Below, piece by piece: positions 24,935 through 32,238 of a DNA stretch of 64,000 nucleotides. The stretch covers positions 282,575 to 346,574 of the forward strand of contig JBAZVI010000004.1 in the NCBI GenBank assembly GCA_041660925.1, read 5' to 3'. The stretch comes from Elusimicrobiota bacterium. Lineage in GTDB: Bacteria > Elusimicrobiota > Elusimicrobia > UBA1565. Position 1 is the first letter of the stretch, and every line of letters begins with the position of its first letter. Made by a program: the position numbers and the translations under genes. The notes under the pieces were generated by a model. That model did not search any database. It had not been told where the DNA came from and saw nothing but the letters and a program-made list of their open reading frames with translations.

Positions 24935-25699
24935 ATGATGAGAAAGCTCGTCGCGGCCGCGCTCGCCGCCCTCGTCGTCCTTCAGCCCCTCCCCGCCCTC
25001 TGCGCGACCGCGGGGGAACCCCCGCGGGGGGAGACGAGCCTCATCGAGCCCGCCGACCTGCGCAGCGAATCCTACATCCTCCCGGTCTCCGACGTGCGCG
25101 TGCACATCGACACGGCGAGCGTCACCGGCCTCTCCTGCAGCGGCCGCCCCTTCGGGATGGAGTACACGCGCTCGGTCGGCCGCAGCTACCGCTACATGGC
25201 CCAGGGCGTCTTCACGCGCGACCCCGACCCGCGCTCGATCATCATGGGCCTCGTCGCGATGGTCGTGATGCTCCCCATCGTGGTCCTGTCGGTCCCCGCG
25301 GACCTCGTCGCGGCCCCCTTCCGGCGGCAGTGCTCCTTCGACTTCCGGGCCGAGGCCACGCTCACGCGCCCCCGCGGCCCCGAAGACGTCGAGCTGCCCG
25401 TGACCCTCGAGGCCCGGAACCTGCTCGACCCCGGGGTCGAGGGCGTCGCGGCCCCGACCTGGTTCGTCAGCATCGCGAGCGCCGCGGCCGACGCGGGCGG
25501 ACGCTTCACGCTCGGCCTGCCGGGCAAGGTCGGCCGCAGCAAGGAGCTCGAGCTCGGCTGGAGCGTGAAGGGCCTGCGCTCCGGCGGCATGCGCCTGAGC
25601 CGCAGCGGCAAGGACTTCCTGCTGACGGAGCCGGAAGAGGACTCGGAGATCGGCGCGAGCTTCGAGACGCCGCCGCCCCTCGTCATCCACCCGCACTGA
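24935..25699 (+). CDS. Exported protein of unknown function
   Basis: 254 residues, six bases after the lipoprotein gene. Signal peptide (KLVAAALAALVVLQPLPALCA). A strongly hydrophobic segment near residues 103-125 (IIMGLVAMVVMLPIVVLSV) would span a membrane or pack in one. Two cysteines flank it (SCSGRPF, RRQCSF). The C-terminal half has beta-sandwich character (VELPVTLEARNLL, GRFTLGLPGKVGR). Probably acts with the two envelope proteins encoded before it. Confidence 0.65.
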   Translation: MMRKLVAAALAALVVLQPLPALCATAGEPPRGETSLIEPADLRSESYILPVSDVRVHIDTASVTGLSCSGRPFGMEYTRSVGRSYRYMAQGVFTRDPDPRSIIMGLVAMVVMLPIVVLSVPADLVAAPFRRQCSFDFRAEATLTRPRGPEDVELPVTLEARNLLDPGVEGVAAPTWFVSIASAAADAGGRFTLGLPGKVGRSKELELGWSVKGLRSGGMRLSRSGKDFLLTEPEEDSEIGASFETPPPLVIHPH

Positions 25700-25724
25700 C
25701 CGGGATCCCCGGGGCGTACCCCCC

Positions 25725-25793
25725 CTGAAGAACGCAGAACGAGGAAGTCCTTCCTCTTCCCTATCGGAGAGAAAGAACGGCTGCGTTCTTCAG
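25725..25793. repeat. 69-bp inverted repeat, likely bidirectional terminator
   Basis: Perfect 13-bp arms CTGAAGAACGCAG (25725-25737) and CTGCGTTCTTCAG (25781-25793), with GAGGAAG/CTTCCTC (25741-25756) as an inner hairpin. It lies between convergent genes, and the right arm includes the stop codon of the minus-strand gene. Its form resembles 7261-7324. Confidence 0.7.
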
Positions 25794-25954
25794 ATCGGGC
25801 GGGCTTCTTCGACGAGCATCACCGGGATGCCGTCGCGCACCGGGTAGCGCTTGCGGCAGGCCGCGCAGTCGAGCGCGTCTTCGGAGGGATGGGCGAGCGG
25901 CCCCTTGCAGGCAGGACAGGCGAGGATCTCCAGCAGCTTCGGGTCCAGAGTCAT
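25790..25954 (-). CDS. Trm112/UPF0434-family small zinc-ribbon protein
   Basis: 54 residues. It opens MTLDPKLLEILACPACKGPLAH, continues LDCAACRKRYPVRDGIPVML and ends EEARPI, the standard bacterial Trm112-like (YcaR) pattern. CPAC and CAAC are the four zinc ligands. In other organisms Trm112 activates methyltransferases; bacterial members are poorly characterised. Too short for many gene finders but a clear family match. Confidence 0.93.
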   Translation of the reverse strand: MTLDPKLLEILACPACKGPLAHPSEDALDCAACRKRYPVRDGIPVMLVEEARPI

Positions 25955-25958
25955 ATCT

Positions 25959-26056
25959 CGATTATATCAGCTCTTCCCGCCTCCACACCAGGTATCGCAA
26001 CACCTGGTGTCCGGACACCAGGTGTCCGGACACCAGGCGTGAAAGCTGATATATCG
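25959..26056. repeat. Nested palindromes with tandem CCGGACACCAGGTGT units
   Basis: Outer arms CGATTATATCAGCT (25959-25972) and AGCTGATATATCG (26044-26056) enclose ACACCAGGT (25985), ACACCTGGTGT (26000) and two tandem 15-base units beginning CCGGACACC (26011-26025, 26026-26040). It fills the divergent gap between the Trm112-like gene and the kinase gene. Could be a multi-site operator or a hairpin-forming element. Confidence 0.7.
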
Positions 26057-26160
26057 CTCGGATCGGCAGAATTCATCGTTAATTCGCACGGATTCAGGAT
26101 TTCTTCATCATCGCGGGGACTGCCGGGGCTATCCTGAGGATGACGGAAGAGGTGAGCGTC

Positions 26161-26910
26161 ATGGCAGAGAACCTCGAACAGAAGACGGCGGCCTACCTCA
26201 CGCACGAGCTCCGCGCGCCCCTGACCTCCATCCGCTGCGCCCTGGAAACGATCAAGGACTGCGAGGAGCGTCTTCCGGCCGACGAGCGACAGATGCTCGA
26301 CATCGCCCTGCGCAACACGGAGCGGCTCAAGAACCTCATCGACGACATCCTCGACCTCTCCAAACTGCAGGCCGGCCGCATGCGCGTCTTCCCCGTCCCC
26401 TGCGACCCCCGCGCCCTGGCGGCCGAGGCGGTCGAAAGCCTCTCCCCGCTCGCGCGCAAGAAAGGCATCGACCTCGCGCTCGAGGTCTCGCCCCCCTGCG
26501 CGGCCGTGGACGCGGACCCGCGGCGCACGGTGCAGGTCCTCATCAACCTCCTCTCCAACGCGCTCAAGTTCACGCCGGCGGGCGGCCGGGTGCGGGTGCG
26601 CGTCGAAGCGGGCAAGGGGGACCGGGCGGGCTATGCGCTCTTCAGCGTCAGCGACACCGGCTGCGGCATCGCCGCCGGAGACCTGCCCCGGGTGTTCCGC
26701 TTCTTCAGCCAGGCGGCGGCGGGCGAAAGGCGGATGGAAGGGACGGGGCTCGGGCTGGCCATCTCGCGCTCGATGGTGGAGCTGCAGGGAGGCGAGATCG
26801 GCGTCGAGAGCGAACCGGGGAAAGGGTCGACCTTCTCCTTCACCCTGCCGACGCACATCGCCCTCGAGGAGAAGGACCCTCAGCCGCGGCCCGCGGCCGA
26901 GCGCGCCTGA
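26161..26910 (+). CDS. Soluble sensor histidine kinase
   Basis: 249 residues, only HisKA plus HATPase_c. H-box YLTHELRAPLTSIRCAL near residue 15, N-box VQVLINLLSNALKF, G1 SVSDTGCGI, F-box region RVFRFFSQA, G2 GTGLGLAISRSMVELQGG. No sensor or membrane segment, so it must take input from a partner. Start: GAGGTG lies six bases before the ATG at 26161. The ATG at 26140 follows a TATCCT (26130-26135) too closely to be in the transcript. No cognate regulator is adjacent. Confidence 0.88.
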   Translation: MAENLEQKTAAYLTHELRAPLTSIRCALETIKDCEERLPADERQMLDIALRNTERLKNLIDDILDLSKLQAGRMRVFPVPCDPRALAAEAVESLSPLARKKGIDLALEVSPPCAAVDADPRRTVQVLINLLSNALKFTPAGGRVRVRVEAGKGDRAGYALFSVSDTGCGIAAGDLPRVFRFFSQAAAGERRMEGTGLGLAISRSMVELQGGEIGVESEPGKGSTFSFTLPTHIALEEKDPQPRPAAERA

Positions 26911-26936
26911 GAAGTCGCTCGGGCGGGCATTTTTGC

Positions 26937-26942
26937 TAAACT
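26937..26942 (+). promoter_or_regulatory. Extended -10 of bioY
   Basis: TGC then TAAACT (26937-26942), seven bases, ATG at 26950. Leaderless geometry; no Shine-Dalgarno site is present. Confidence 0.5.
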
Positions 26943-26949
26943 CCCGCCC

Positions 26950-27534
26950 ATGCAGAACGAACGGACGTATCCGACCCTCTCGATCGCCGTCGCGCCCTCG
27001 GCCGCGCCCGCCGTCCGCGGCGCGGAAGTCCTGGCCTTCAGCCTGCTCATCGGCCTCTCCGCCCAGTGCGCGGTGCGCCTGCCCTTCACCCCGGTCCCGG
27101 TCACCGGCCAGACGGCCATGGTCCTGCTCGCCGGCGCGCTCTTCGGCGCCCGCCGCGGCGCGGCCGCCGTCGCGCTCTACCTGATCGAGGGCGCCGCGGG
27201 GATGCCCTTCTTCGCCTCGGGCGGCGCCGGCCTTCCCTTCCTGCTCGGCCCCACCGGCGGCTACCTCCTCTCCTTCCCCGTGGCCGCCTTCGTCGTGGGC
27301 CTGCTCGCCGAGCGCGGCTGGGGCCGCGGCTACTTCCGCGCGGCGCTCATGATGCTCGCGGGCACCGCGGTGGTCTACGGCATGGGCCTCTACGGACTGG
27401 CCCGCTTCGTCCCTCCGGGGAAGGTCCTCGCGCTGGGGCTCTACCCCTTCATCCCCGGGGACATCGCCAAGATCGCCTTCTCGGCGACCGCCCTGCCGCT
27501 GGCCTGGCGCTTCCTCCGAAGTCGGGAATCCTGA
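26950..27534 (+). CDS. bioY: Biotin transporter substrate-binding subunit BioY
   Basis: S-component for biotin uptake, 194 residues with about six membrane helices. BioY hallmarks: RLPFTPVPVTGQTAMVLLAGALFGARRGAAAVALYLIEGAAGMPFFASG and LLGPTGGYLLSFPVAAFVVGLL. The ECF ATPases and T-subunit are not nearby; BioY may work alone or share a distant module. The stop codon lies inside the palindrome at 27528-27549. Confidence 0.95.
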   Translation: MQNERTYPTLSIAVAPSAAPAVRGAEVLAFSLLIGLSAQCAVRLPFTPVPVTGQTAMVLLAGALFGARRGAAAVALYLIEGAAGMPFFASGGAGLPFLLGPTGGYLLSFPVAAFVVGLLAERGWGRGYFRAALMMLAGTAVVYGMGLYGLARFVPPGKVLALGLYPFIPGDIAKIAFSATALPLAWRFLRSRES

Positions 27535-27549
27535 CAAGGATTCCCGACT
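27528..27549. repeat. GGGAATCC-type palindrome carrying the bioY stop
   Basis: GGGAATCC-TGACAA-GGATTCCC; the TGA is the bioY stop. Same arrangement as the FecR-like gene at 7178-7203. A related AAATCCCC/GGGGATTT hairpin lies about 80 bases on, at 27630-27650. Confidence 0.6.
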
Positions 27550-27655
27550 CAGCTAAGATAAGTTCTCTTCTATCGGGGAGTTTCTCCGGCGATTCCGGAC
27601 GCCGGGAACAGCTTGCCTGAGCAGAGCAGAAATCCCCGTCAGGGGATTTCTAATG

Positions 27656-28204
27656 CTACAGGAGCTTCGCGATGACGTACTCGTCTTCGAAGCGACCGTC
27701 GATGTAGGCCGCGGAGCGCCGCAGCCCTTCGACGCGGTAGCCGGCGCTGAGGTAGAGGGCCATGCCGCGGGAGTTCTCGACGCGGACCGCCGCCTCGATG
27801 CGGCGCAGGCCCCGGCGCGCGGCGTGCTCCTCCATGAGCGCCAGGAGCCGGCGGCCGAGCCCCTGCCCCCAGTAGTCCTTGAGGAGCATCATGCCGAAGC
27901 TGGCGCAGTGGCGGATCCAGGGGTGGTTCTGGTTCTCCGGGGTGAGGAGGAGGGCCCCCACCAGGACCTCGTCGTGGAAGACCCCGGCGTCGAGGGACGC
28001 GGGGCATCTATGGGTCCGCTGCAGCCGCGCCTCGAGCTCCTTCAGTTCGAAACGGCGGCCGACGTACATCATCGTGTGGGTCGTCTCCACCGCGATGCGC
28101 TCCATGAAATCCGGCAGGCGCGGGGCGTCCGCGGGCTCGAGGTGCCGCACGACGGCCTTGCGGCCGTCCTTGAGCTCGACGACGCGGGGCTCGAGGAGGG
28201 CCAT
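27656..28204 (-). CDS. GNAT-family N-acetyltransferase
   Basis: 182 residues. The acetyl-CoA loop appears as LKDYWGQGLGRRLLALMEEHA near residue 110, preceded by VGALLLTPENQNHPWIRHCASFGMML and followed by RIEAAVRVENSRGMALYLSAGYRVEG, the usual GNAT order. Substrate cannot be told. One base after the TldE-like gene stop, so co-transcribed with it. Confidence 0.88.
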   Translation of the reverse strand: MALLEPRVVELKDGRKAVVRHLEPADAPRLPDFMERIAVETTHTMMYVGRRFELKELEARLQRTHRCPASLDAGVFHDEVLVGALLLTPENQNHPWIRHCASFGMMLLKDYWGQGLGRRLLALMEEHAARRGLRRIEAAVRVENSRGMALYLSAGYRVEGLRRSAAYIDGRFEDEYVIAKLL

Positions 28205-28205
28205 C

Positions 28206-29558
28206 TCAGCCCGCCACCATGAGGTCGGCGACGCGGAAGGTCGGGGCGGCGAGACTGCCGTAGAAGACGAGGTCGTCGGCGACCGCGTCGACGCGCCCGA
28301 GGAGGTCGAGGAGGTTGCCCGAGAGCATCGCGCCCTTGACCCCGTGCGTGAGCTTCCCGTCCTCGACGGCGAGCCCGCCGACCCCGACCGAGAACTCCCC
28401 GGAGATGGGGTCGGCCGTGTGCATGCCGAGGAGCTCCAGCACGAGGAGCCCGTCGCGGGTCCCGGAGAGCAGGTCGGCGCGCTTGGAGGCGCCCGGCGCG
28501 AGGTGGAAGTTCGAGGGGCCGGGGCTCGGCAGGCCCTTGTAGCCCGAGCGCGAGGCGCAGCCGTTGGAGGCCCGGGCGTCCTTGCTCGCCGTGTAGGAAT
28601 CGTAGAAGAACTCCCGGAGCTCGCCGGCGCGGAGCATCTCCTTGCGGCGGGTGGGGAGCCCCTCGTCGTCGAAGCGGGAGCTCGAGAGCCCCCCGTCCAT
28701 GAGCGGGTCGTCGACGAGGCTCACCAGCGGGCTGGCGACGGCCTGTCCCAGCCGTCCCTTGAAGAGAGACTTGCCCCTCTGCACGGCGTCGGCGGAGAGC
28801 GCGCCGGCGAGGAGGTCGAGGATCTCCCCCGCGGCCCACGGATCGAAGAGCACCGCGCGCCGGCGCGTGGGGACGCGCTTGGAGCCGAGCAGCGCGGTCG
28901 TGCGCTGCACGGCCTCCTCGGCCGCCCGGCCGAAGTCCAGGGCGTCGACGCGGCGGGCGGAGCGCGAGCCGGAGCCCACCTGGGTCTCGCCGTCCTGCTC
29001 CGCGAGCGCCTCGAGGGCGACCCCGCAATGGGTCGAGCGTTCGGTGCTGAGGAGGCCGGCGCTGCTCGCGATGGCGACCTCGGAGCGCCCCTCGCCGTAG
29101 GCGGCCTCGAGGATCTTGCGGATGCGCTTGTCCGCGCCCAGGACCTTCTCCTGAAGCTCGCGCAGGCGCGGCTCCTGCGCCGAGAGCGGTCCCTCCATGA
29201 TCGAGGGGTCCTCGAGGGCCTTCGGAGCGCCCGGGGCCTCCTTCGAGGGGACGGGAAGAGCCCGGTGCTCGTCGACGGGAAGGAGGCGGAGCTGGCTCGC
29301 GGCGAGCTCGTAGAGGCGCGGGAGCACGTCCGCTCCGAGGCCGCCGGCCGAGGCGAAGCCCATGCGCCCGCCCGCGAAGAGGCGCAGGCCCATGCCGAGC
29401 TCGGCGGAATGCTGGCGCGTGTGCGGGCGGCCGTCGCGCAGCTCGAAGCTGCGGCTCTCCCCGCGGTAGAGGTAGACCTCGGCGGCGGGAGCGCCGGCGC
29501 GGCCGCGGACCCATTCCACCGCGCGCTGCGCTTCGTCCCGCAGGTCGAGGGGAGTCAT
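28206..29558 (-). CDS. TldD/PmbA (TldE)-family metallopeptidase-like protein
   Basis: 450 residues. TldD/TldE pairs process modified peptides. Here only one homologue is seen. Features: EVYLYRGESRSFELRDGR near residue 28, GMGLRLFAGGRMGFAS, ALLFDPWAAGEILDLLAGALSADAVQRGKS (in its VLFDPWAAGE form), LMDGGLSSSRFDDEGLPTRRKEMLRAGELREFFYDSYTA, and the C-terminal DPISGEFSVGVGGLAVEDGK. No HExxxH zinc motif was noticed, which points to the TldE-like, non-catalytic side. Start at 29558 overlaps the preceding small gene by four bases. Confidence 0.85.
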   Translation of the reverse strand: MTPLDLRDEAQRAVEWVRGRAGAPAAEVYLYRGESRSFELRDGRPHTRQHSAELGMGLRLFAGGRMGFASAGGLGADVLPRLYELAASQLRLLPVDEHRALPVPSKEAPGAPKALEDPSIMEGPLSAQEPRLRELQEKVLGADKRIRKILEAAYGEGRSEVAIASSAGLLSTERSTHCGVALEALAEQDGETQVGSGSRSARRVDALDFGRAAEEAVQRTTALLGSKRVPTRRRAVLFDPWAAGEILDLLAGALSADAVQRGKSLFKGRLGQAVASPLVSLVDDPLMDGGLSSSRFDDEGLPTRRKEMLRAGELREFFYDSYTASKDARASNGCASRSGYKGLPSPGPSNFHLAPGASKRADLLSGTRDGLLVLELLGMHTADPISGEFSVGVGGLAVEDGKLTHGVKGAMLSGNLLDLLGRVDAVADDLVFYGSLAAPTFRVADLMVAG

Positions 29559-29782
29559 CGCACGGGGTAGAGCGCCGTATAGCCCATGTAAAGGAAGAGG
29601 AGCGAGAGGAGGAGGAAGAAGACGCCCCACTTGCGCCGCTCGAGGGCCATGTGCGCGTCGTTGAACACGACCTCGCGCATGAACGCGCAGAGGCGCTCGA
29701 TGACCGTCGGCCGGCAGAGGTAGCCCAGCCCGAGGAGGAAGAAGAAGATCCCGATGAAGACCTTCGTCCAGGGGGCGATCAC
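29555..29782 (-). CDS. 75-residue membrane protein
   Basis: Starts with GTG at 29782 overlapping the pth stop (GTGA) and ends overlapping the TldE-like start (ATGA). Two hydrophobic helices (KVFIGIFFFLLGLGYLC and WGVFFLLLSLLFLYMGYTALY) flank a polar loop RPTVIERLCAFMREVVFNDAHMALERRKW. Tight double overlap supports a real gene. Family unknown. Confidence 0.7.
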   Translation of the reverse strand: MIAPWTKVFIGIFFFLLGLGYLCRPTVIERLCAFMREVVFNDAHMALERRKWGVFFLLLSLLFLYMGYTALYPVR

Positions 29783-30363
29783 GCGGCCTCTCCCTCGGCG
29801 GGGTTGTAGCGGTTCATGGCCTTCTCGATCCCGTCGGAACAGGCGGCCGCCACGGCCTCGGCGGCGCGCGCGATCATCCCGTCGCCCGCCTCCCGCTCGT
29901 CGGGACGGAAGCGTCCCAGCACGAAGGAGGCCGCGTCGATCTGCGCGGGCTTGGGGCCCACGCCGAGGCGTACGCGCGGGACCTCGCGGGTCCCCAGATG
30001 GGAGAGCACGGATTCGAGCCCCCGCTGACCGCCGGAGGAGCCCTTCAGGCGGATGCGGATGCGGCCCAGCGGCAGGTCGATGTCGTCGGAGACGATGAGG
30101 ACCTCGGCGGGAGGGATCTTCCAGAAGCGCGCGGCGGCTCCGACCATCTCCCCGGAGGCGTTCATGTAGGTGAGCGCCTTGGCCAGACGGACCGGGCGGT
30201 CCCCGAGACGGGCCTCGGCGCACAGGCCTTCGCCGGCGGGAGAGGGCTTCCAGGAAGCCCCGGCCTCGCCGGCGAGGAGGTCGACGGTGCGGTAGCCGAC
30301 GTTGTGGCGGGTCGCGGCGTACTCCGGCCCGGGGTTCCCGAGGCCGACGACGAGGCGTATCAT
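29779..30363 (-). CDS. pth: Peptidyl-tRNA hydrolase
   Basis: Releases tRNA from stalled peptidyl-tRNA. 194 residues from ATG 30363, which has GGAGAG upstream and gives the normal opening MIRLVVGLGNPGPEYAATRHNVGY with the catalytic His. KALTYMNASG, VSDDIDLPLGRIRIRLKGSSGGQRGLESVLSHLG and RVRLGVG follow. A GTG six codons earlier is a weaker option. It follows rplY, from which a terminator hairpin separates it. Confidence 0.95.
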   Translation of the reverse strand: MIRLVVGLGNPGPEYAATRHNVGYRTVDLLAGEAGASWKPSPAGEGLCAEARLGDRPVRLAKALTYMNASGEMVGAAARFWKIPPAEVLIVSDDIDLPLGRIRIRLKGSSGGQRGLESVLSHLGTREVPRVRLGVGPKPAQIDAASFVLGRFRPDEREAGDGMIARAAEAVAAACSDGIEKAMNRYNPAEGEAA

Positions 30364-30390
30364 GAGGACGCTCTCCGGCACAGGCGCAGA

Positions 30391-30435
30391 GAAAAAGCCC
30401 GAGGCCTCCGGTTCGCCGTCGAACCGGAGGCCCCG
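30391..30435 (-). terminator. Terminator after rplY
   Basis: On the minus strand GGCCTCCGGTTCG (30432-30420) pairs with CGAACCGGAGGCC (30415-30403), followed by TCGGGCTTTTTCTC. A perfect 13-bp stem plus a five-base T run. It should reduce read-through from rplY into pth. Confidence 0.85.
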
Positions 30436-30441
30436 GGAACG

Positions 30442-31188
30442 TTACTTCTTGTCGTCCTTCTTGCCGGCCTCGGCCTTGCCCGCGGGCTTGGCATCGGCCT
30501 TCCCAGCGGGGGCGCCCTTGGCGTCCTTCGCGGGTGCGGCGCCTTCCTCGTCCTCGTCCTTCTTGCCCTTGGCGATGACCTCGGGCTCGGCGGCTCCGGG
30601 GACGGCGTCCTCGGCCGGCTTCTCTTCCTCGGCGGCCGGGATGACGATGTGGACCACGATGTGCTTCGGGTCCTCGACGACCTCGACGCCCTCGGGGATC
30701 TGCAGGTCCGAGACGTAGAGGGTCTCGTTGATGTTGAGCTTGGAGACGTCGACCTGGACCTGCTCGGGGATGGCGTTGGGGAAGCAGCGCACCTTGAGCT
30801 CGCGCAGGACCTGCTCCTGGATGCCGCCCTGGAGCTTCACGCCCGGGGCCTCGCCGACGGTCACGATGCGGATCTTGACGTCGATCTTCTCGGTGAGCGA
30901 GACGCGCTGGAAGTCCGCGTGGATCGGACGGCTCGTCACGACGTGCCGCTGGAGCTCCTTGACGATGACGGTGTCCTCGCCTTTGTCGTGCTTGAGGCGG
31001 AGCAGGACGTTCTTGCCGCCCTTCTTGAGGGCGGTGAGGAGCTCCTTCTCGCCGACGACGACCTGGGTGTTCCCGCCCTTGCCGCCGTAGACGATGCCGG
31101 GGATGAGGGAATTCTTGCGCAGGTCCGTGAGGGCTTTCTTGCTGCCCTTGTCGGACCTCAGCTGGACCTTCAGTTCGATCTCTGCCAT
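30442..31188 (-). CDS. rplY: 50S ribosomal protein L25/general stress protein Ctc
   Basis: 248 residues, the long CTC form that binds 5S rRNA. N-terminal L25 domain: LRSDKGSKKALTDLRKNSLIPGIVYGGKG; then HADFQRVSLTEKIDVKIRI and the TL5-type C-terminal domain. The last 60 or so residues are Lys/Ala/Asp/Pro low complexity. Neighbours prs and pth are the normal ones. Confidence 0.95.
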   Translation of the reverse strand: MAEIELKVQLRSDKGSKKALTDLRKNSLIPGIVYGGKGGNTQVVVGEKELLTALKKGGKNVLLRLKHDKGEDTVIVKELQRHVVTSRPIHADFQRVSLTEKIDVKIRIVTVGEAPGVKLQGGIQEQVLRELKVRCFPNAIPEQVQVDVSKLNINETLYVSDLQIPEGVEVVEDPKHIVVHIVIPAAEEEKPAEDAVPGAAEPEVIAKGKKDEDEEGAAPAKDAKGAPAGKADAKPAGKAEAGKKDDKK

Positions 31189-31210
31189 TTTGACCTCGTG
31201 GTTTCTCAGT

Positions 31211-32227
31211 TCAGACGAAAAGCTCGCTGATGGACTCGCCGCAGTGGTTGCGGCGGATGGCCTCGCCGACGAGCGGGGCGATGGAGAGCTGGAGGATCTT
31301 CCCCCCGGGCTCGGCCTGGAACGGAAGCGTATCGGTGACGAGCAGCTCCTCGATCTCCGACTGCTCGATGAGCTCGCGGGCGTTCCCGGAGAGGACCCCG
31401 TGCACGCAGGTGGCGAGGATCTTCGTCGCCCCCCGCTCGCGCAGCTTCGAGGCGACCTTCGTGAGCGTCCCGCCGGTGTCGACCATGTCGTCGAAGAGCA
31501 CGGCGACCTTGCCCTCGACGTCGCCGATGACGTTGTAGACGGAGGCGATGTTGGGCTTGGGACGCCGCTTGTCGATGATGACGAGGCCGGCCGAAAGGCG
31601 CTTGGCGAACGCGCGGGCGCGCTCGACGCCGCCCACGTCGGGAGAGACGCAGACGACGTCCTTGAGCCCCTTGCCGCGGAGATAGTCGAGGAAGACCGGC
31701 GCGGCGATGAGGTGGTCGACGGGGATGTCGAAGAAGCCCTGGATCTGCCCGGCGTGGAGGTCCACCGTGACCATGCGCTGGGCGCCCGCCTCGGTGATGA
31801 GGTTGGCGACGAGCTTCGCCGAGATCGGCACGCGCGGCTGGGTCTTGCGGTCGGCGCGGGCGTAGCCGAAGTAGGGGATGACGGCGGTGATGCGGCCCGC
31901 GCTGGCGCGCCGCAGGGCGTCGATCATCACCAGCAGCTCCATCAGATTCTCGTTGACGGGGCGCCCGGTGGACTGGATGACGTAGCAGTCGCGGCCGCGG
32001 ACGTTCTCCTGGATGTGGACGTTGATCTCGCCGTCGGCGAAGCGTCCGACGTCGGCCCGTCCGAGGGGCACGCCGAGATACTCGGCGATGCGGTCGGCGA
32101 GGGGACGGTTCGCGTTGCCGCTGAAGAGGCGCAGGCCGGACTTCTGGGCCGACGTCAGTACGCCCTCGGGCCGCACGATGGTGCGCGCCTCGGGGTTCAC
32201 GGCGATTCCCGGCTTTGCGTCGGTCAT
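31211..32227 (-). CDS. prs: Ribose-phosphate pyrophosphokinase
   Basis: Makes PRPP from ribose-5-phosphate and ATP. 338 residues from ATG 32227; GTG at 32236 would add three. Motifs: GLRLFSGNANRPLADRIAEYLG, RFADGEINVHIQENVRGRDCYVIQST, IPYFGYARADRKTQPRVPISAKLVAN, VDLHAGQIQGFFDIPVDHL, and the PRPP loop VAVLFDDMVDTGGTL. The first 30 residues before GLRLFSG are longer than usual. It follows glmU by 11 bases. Confidence 0.96.
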   Translation of the reverse strand: MTDAKPGIAVNPEARTIVRPEGVLTSAQKSGLRLFSGNANRPLADRIAEYLGVPLGRADVGRFADGEINVHIQENVRGRDCYVIQSTGRPVNENLMELLVMIDALRRASAGRITAVIPYFGYARADRKTQPRVPISAKLVANLITEAGAQRMVTVDLHAGQIQGFFDIPVDHLIAAPVFLDYLRGKGLKDVVCVSPDVGGVERARAFAKRLSAGLVIIDKRRPKPNIASVYNVIGDVEGKVAVLFDDMVDTGGTLTKVASKLRERGATKILATCVHGVLSGNARELIEQSEIEELLVTDTLPFQAEPGGKILQLSIAPLVGEAIRRNHCGESISELFV

Positions 32228-32238
32228 AAGGGTCACAA

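Noticed and set aside
25985..26040. Possible CRISPR repeats
   Set aside because: The units are 15 bases, adjacent without spacers and palindromic to each other. No cas gene is present.
26140..26160. Kinase start at ATG 26140
   Set aside because: It is only four bases after a TATCCT -10 candidate and lacks a Shine-Dalgarno site; ATG 26161 has GAGGTG six bases upstream.
26950..27534. Biotin riboswitch-like or BirA control at bioY
   Set aside because: The -10 is seven bases before the ATG, leaving no leader for a riboswitch, and no TTGTAAACC-type dyad is seen.
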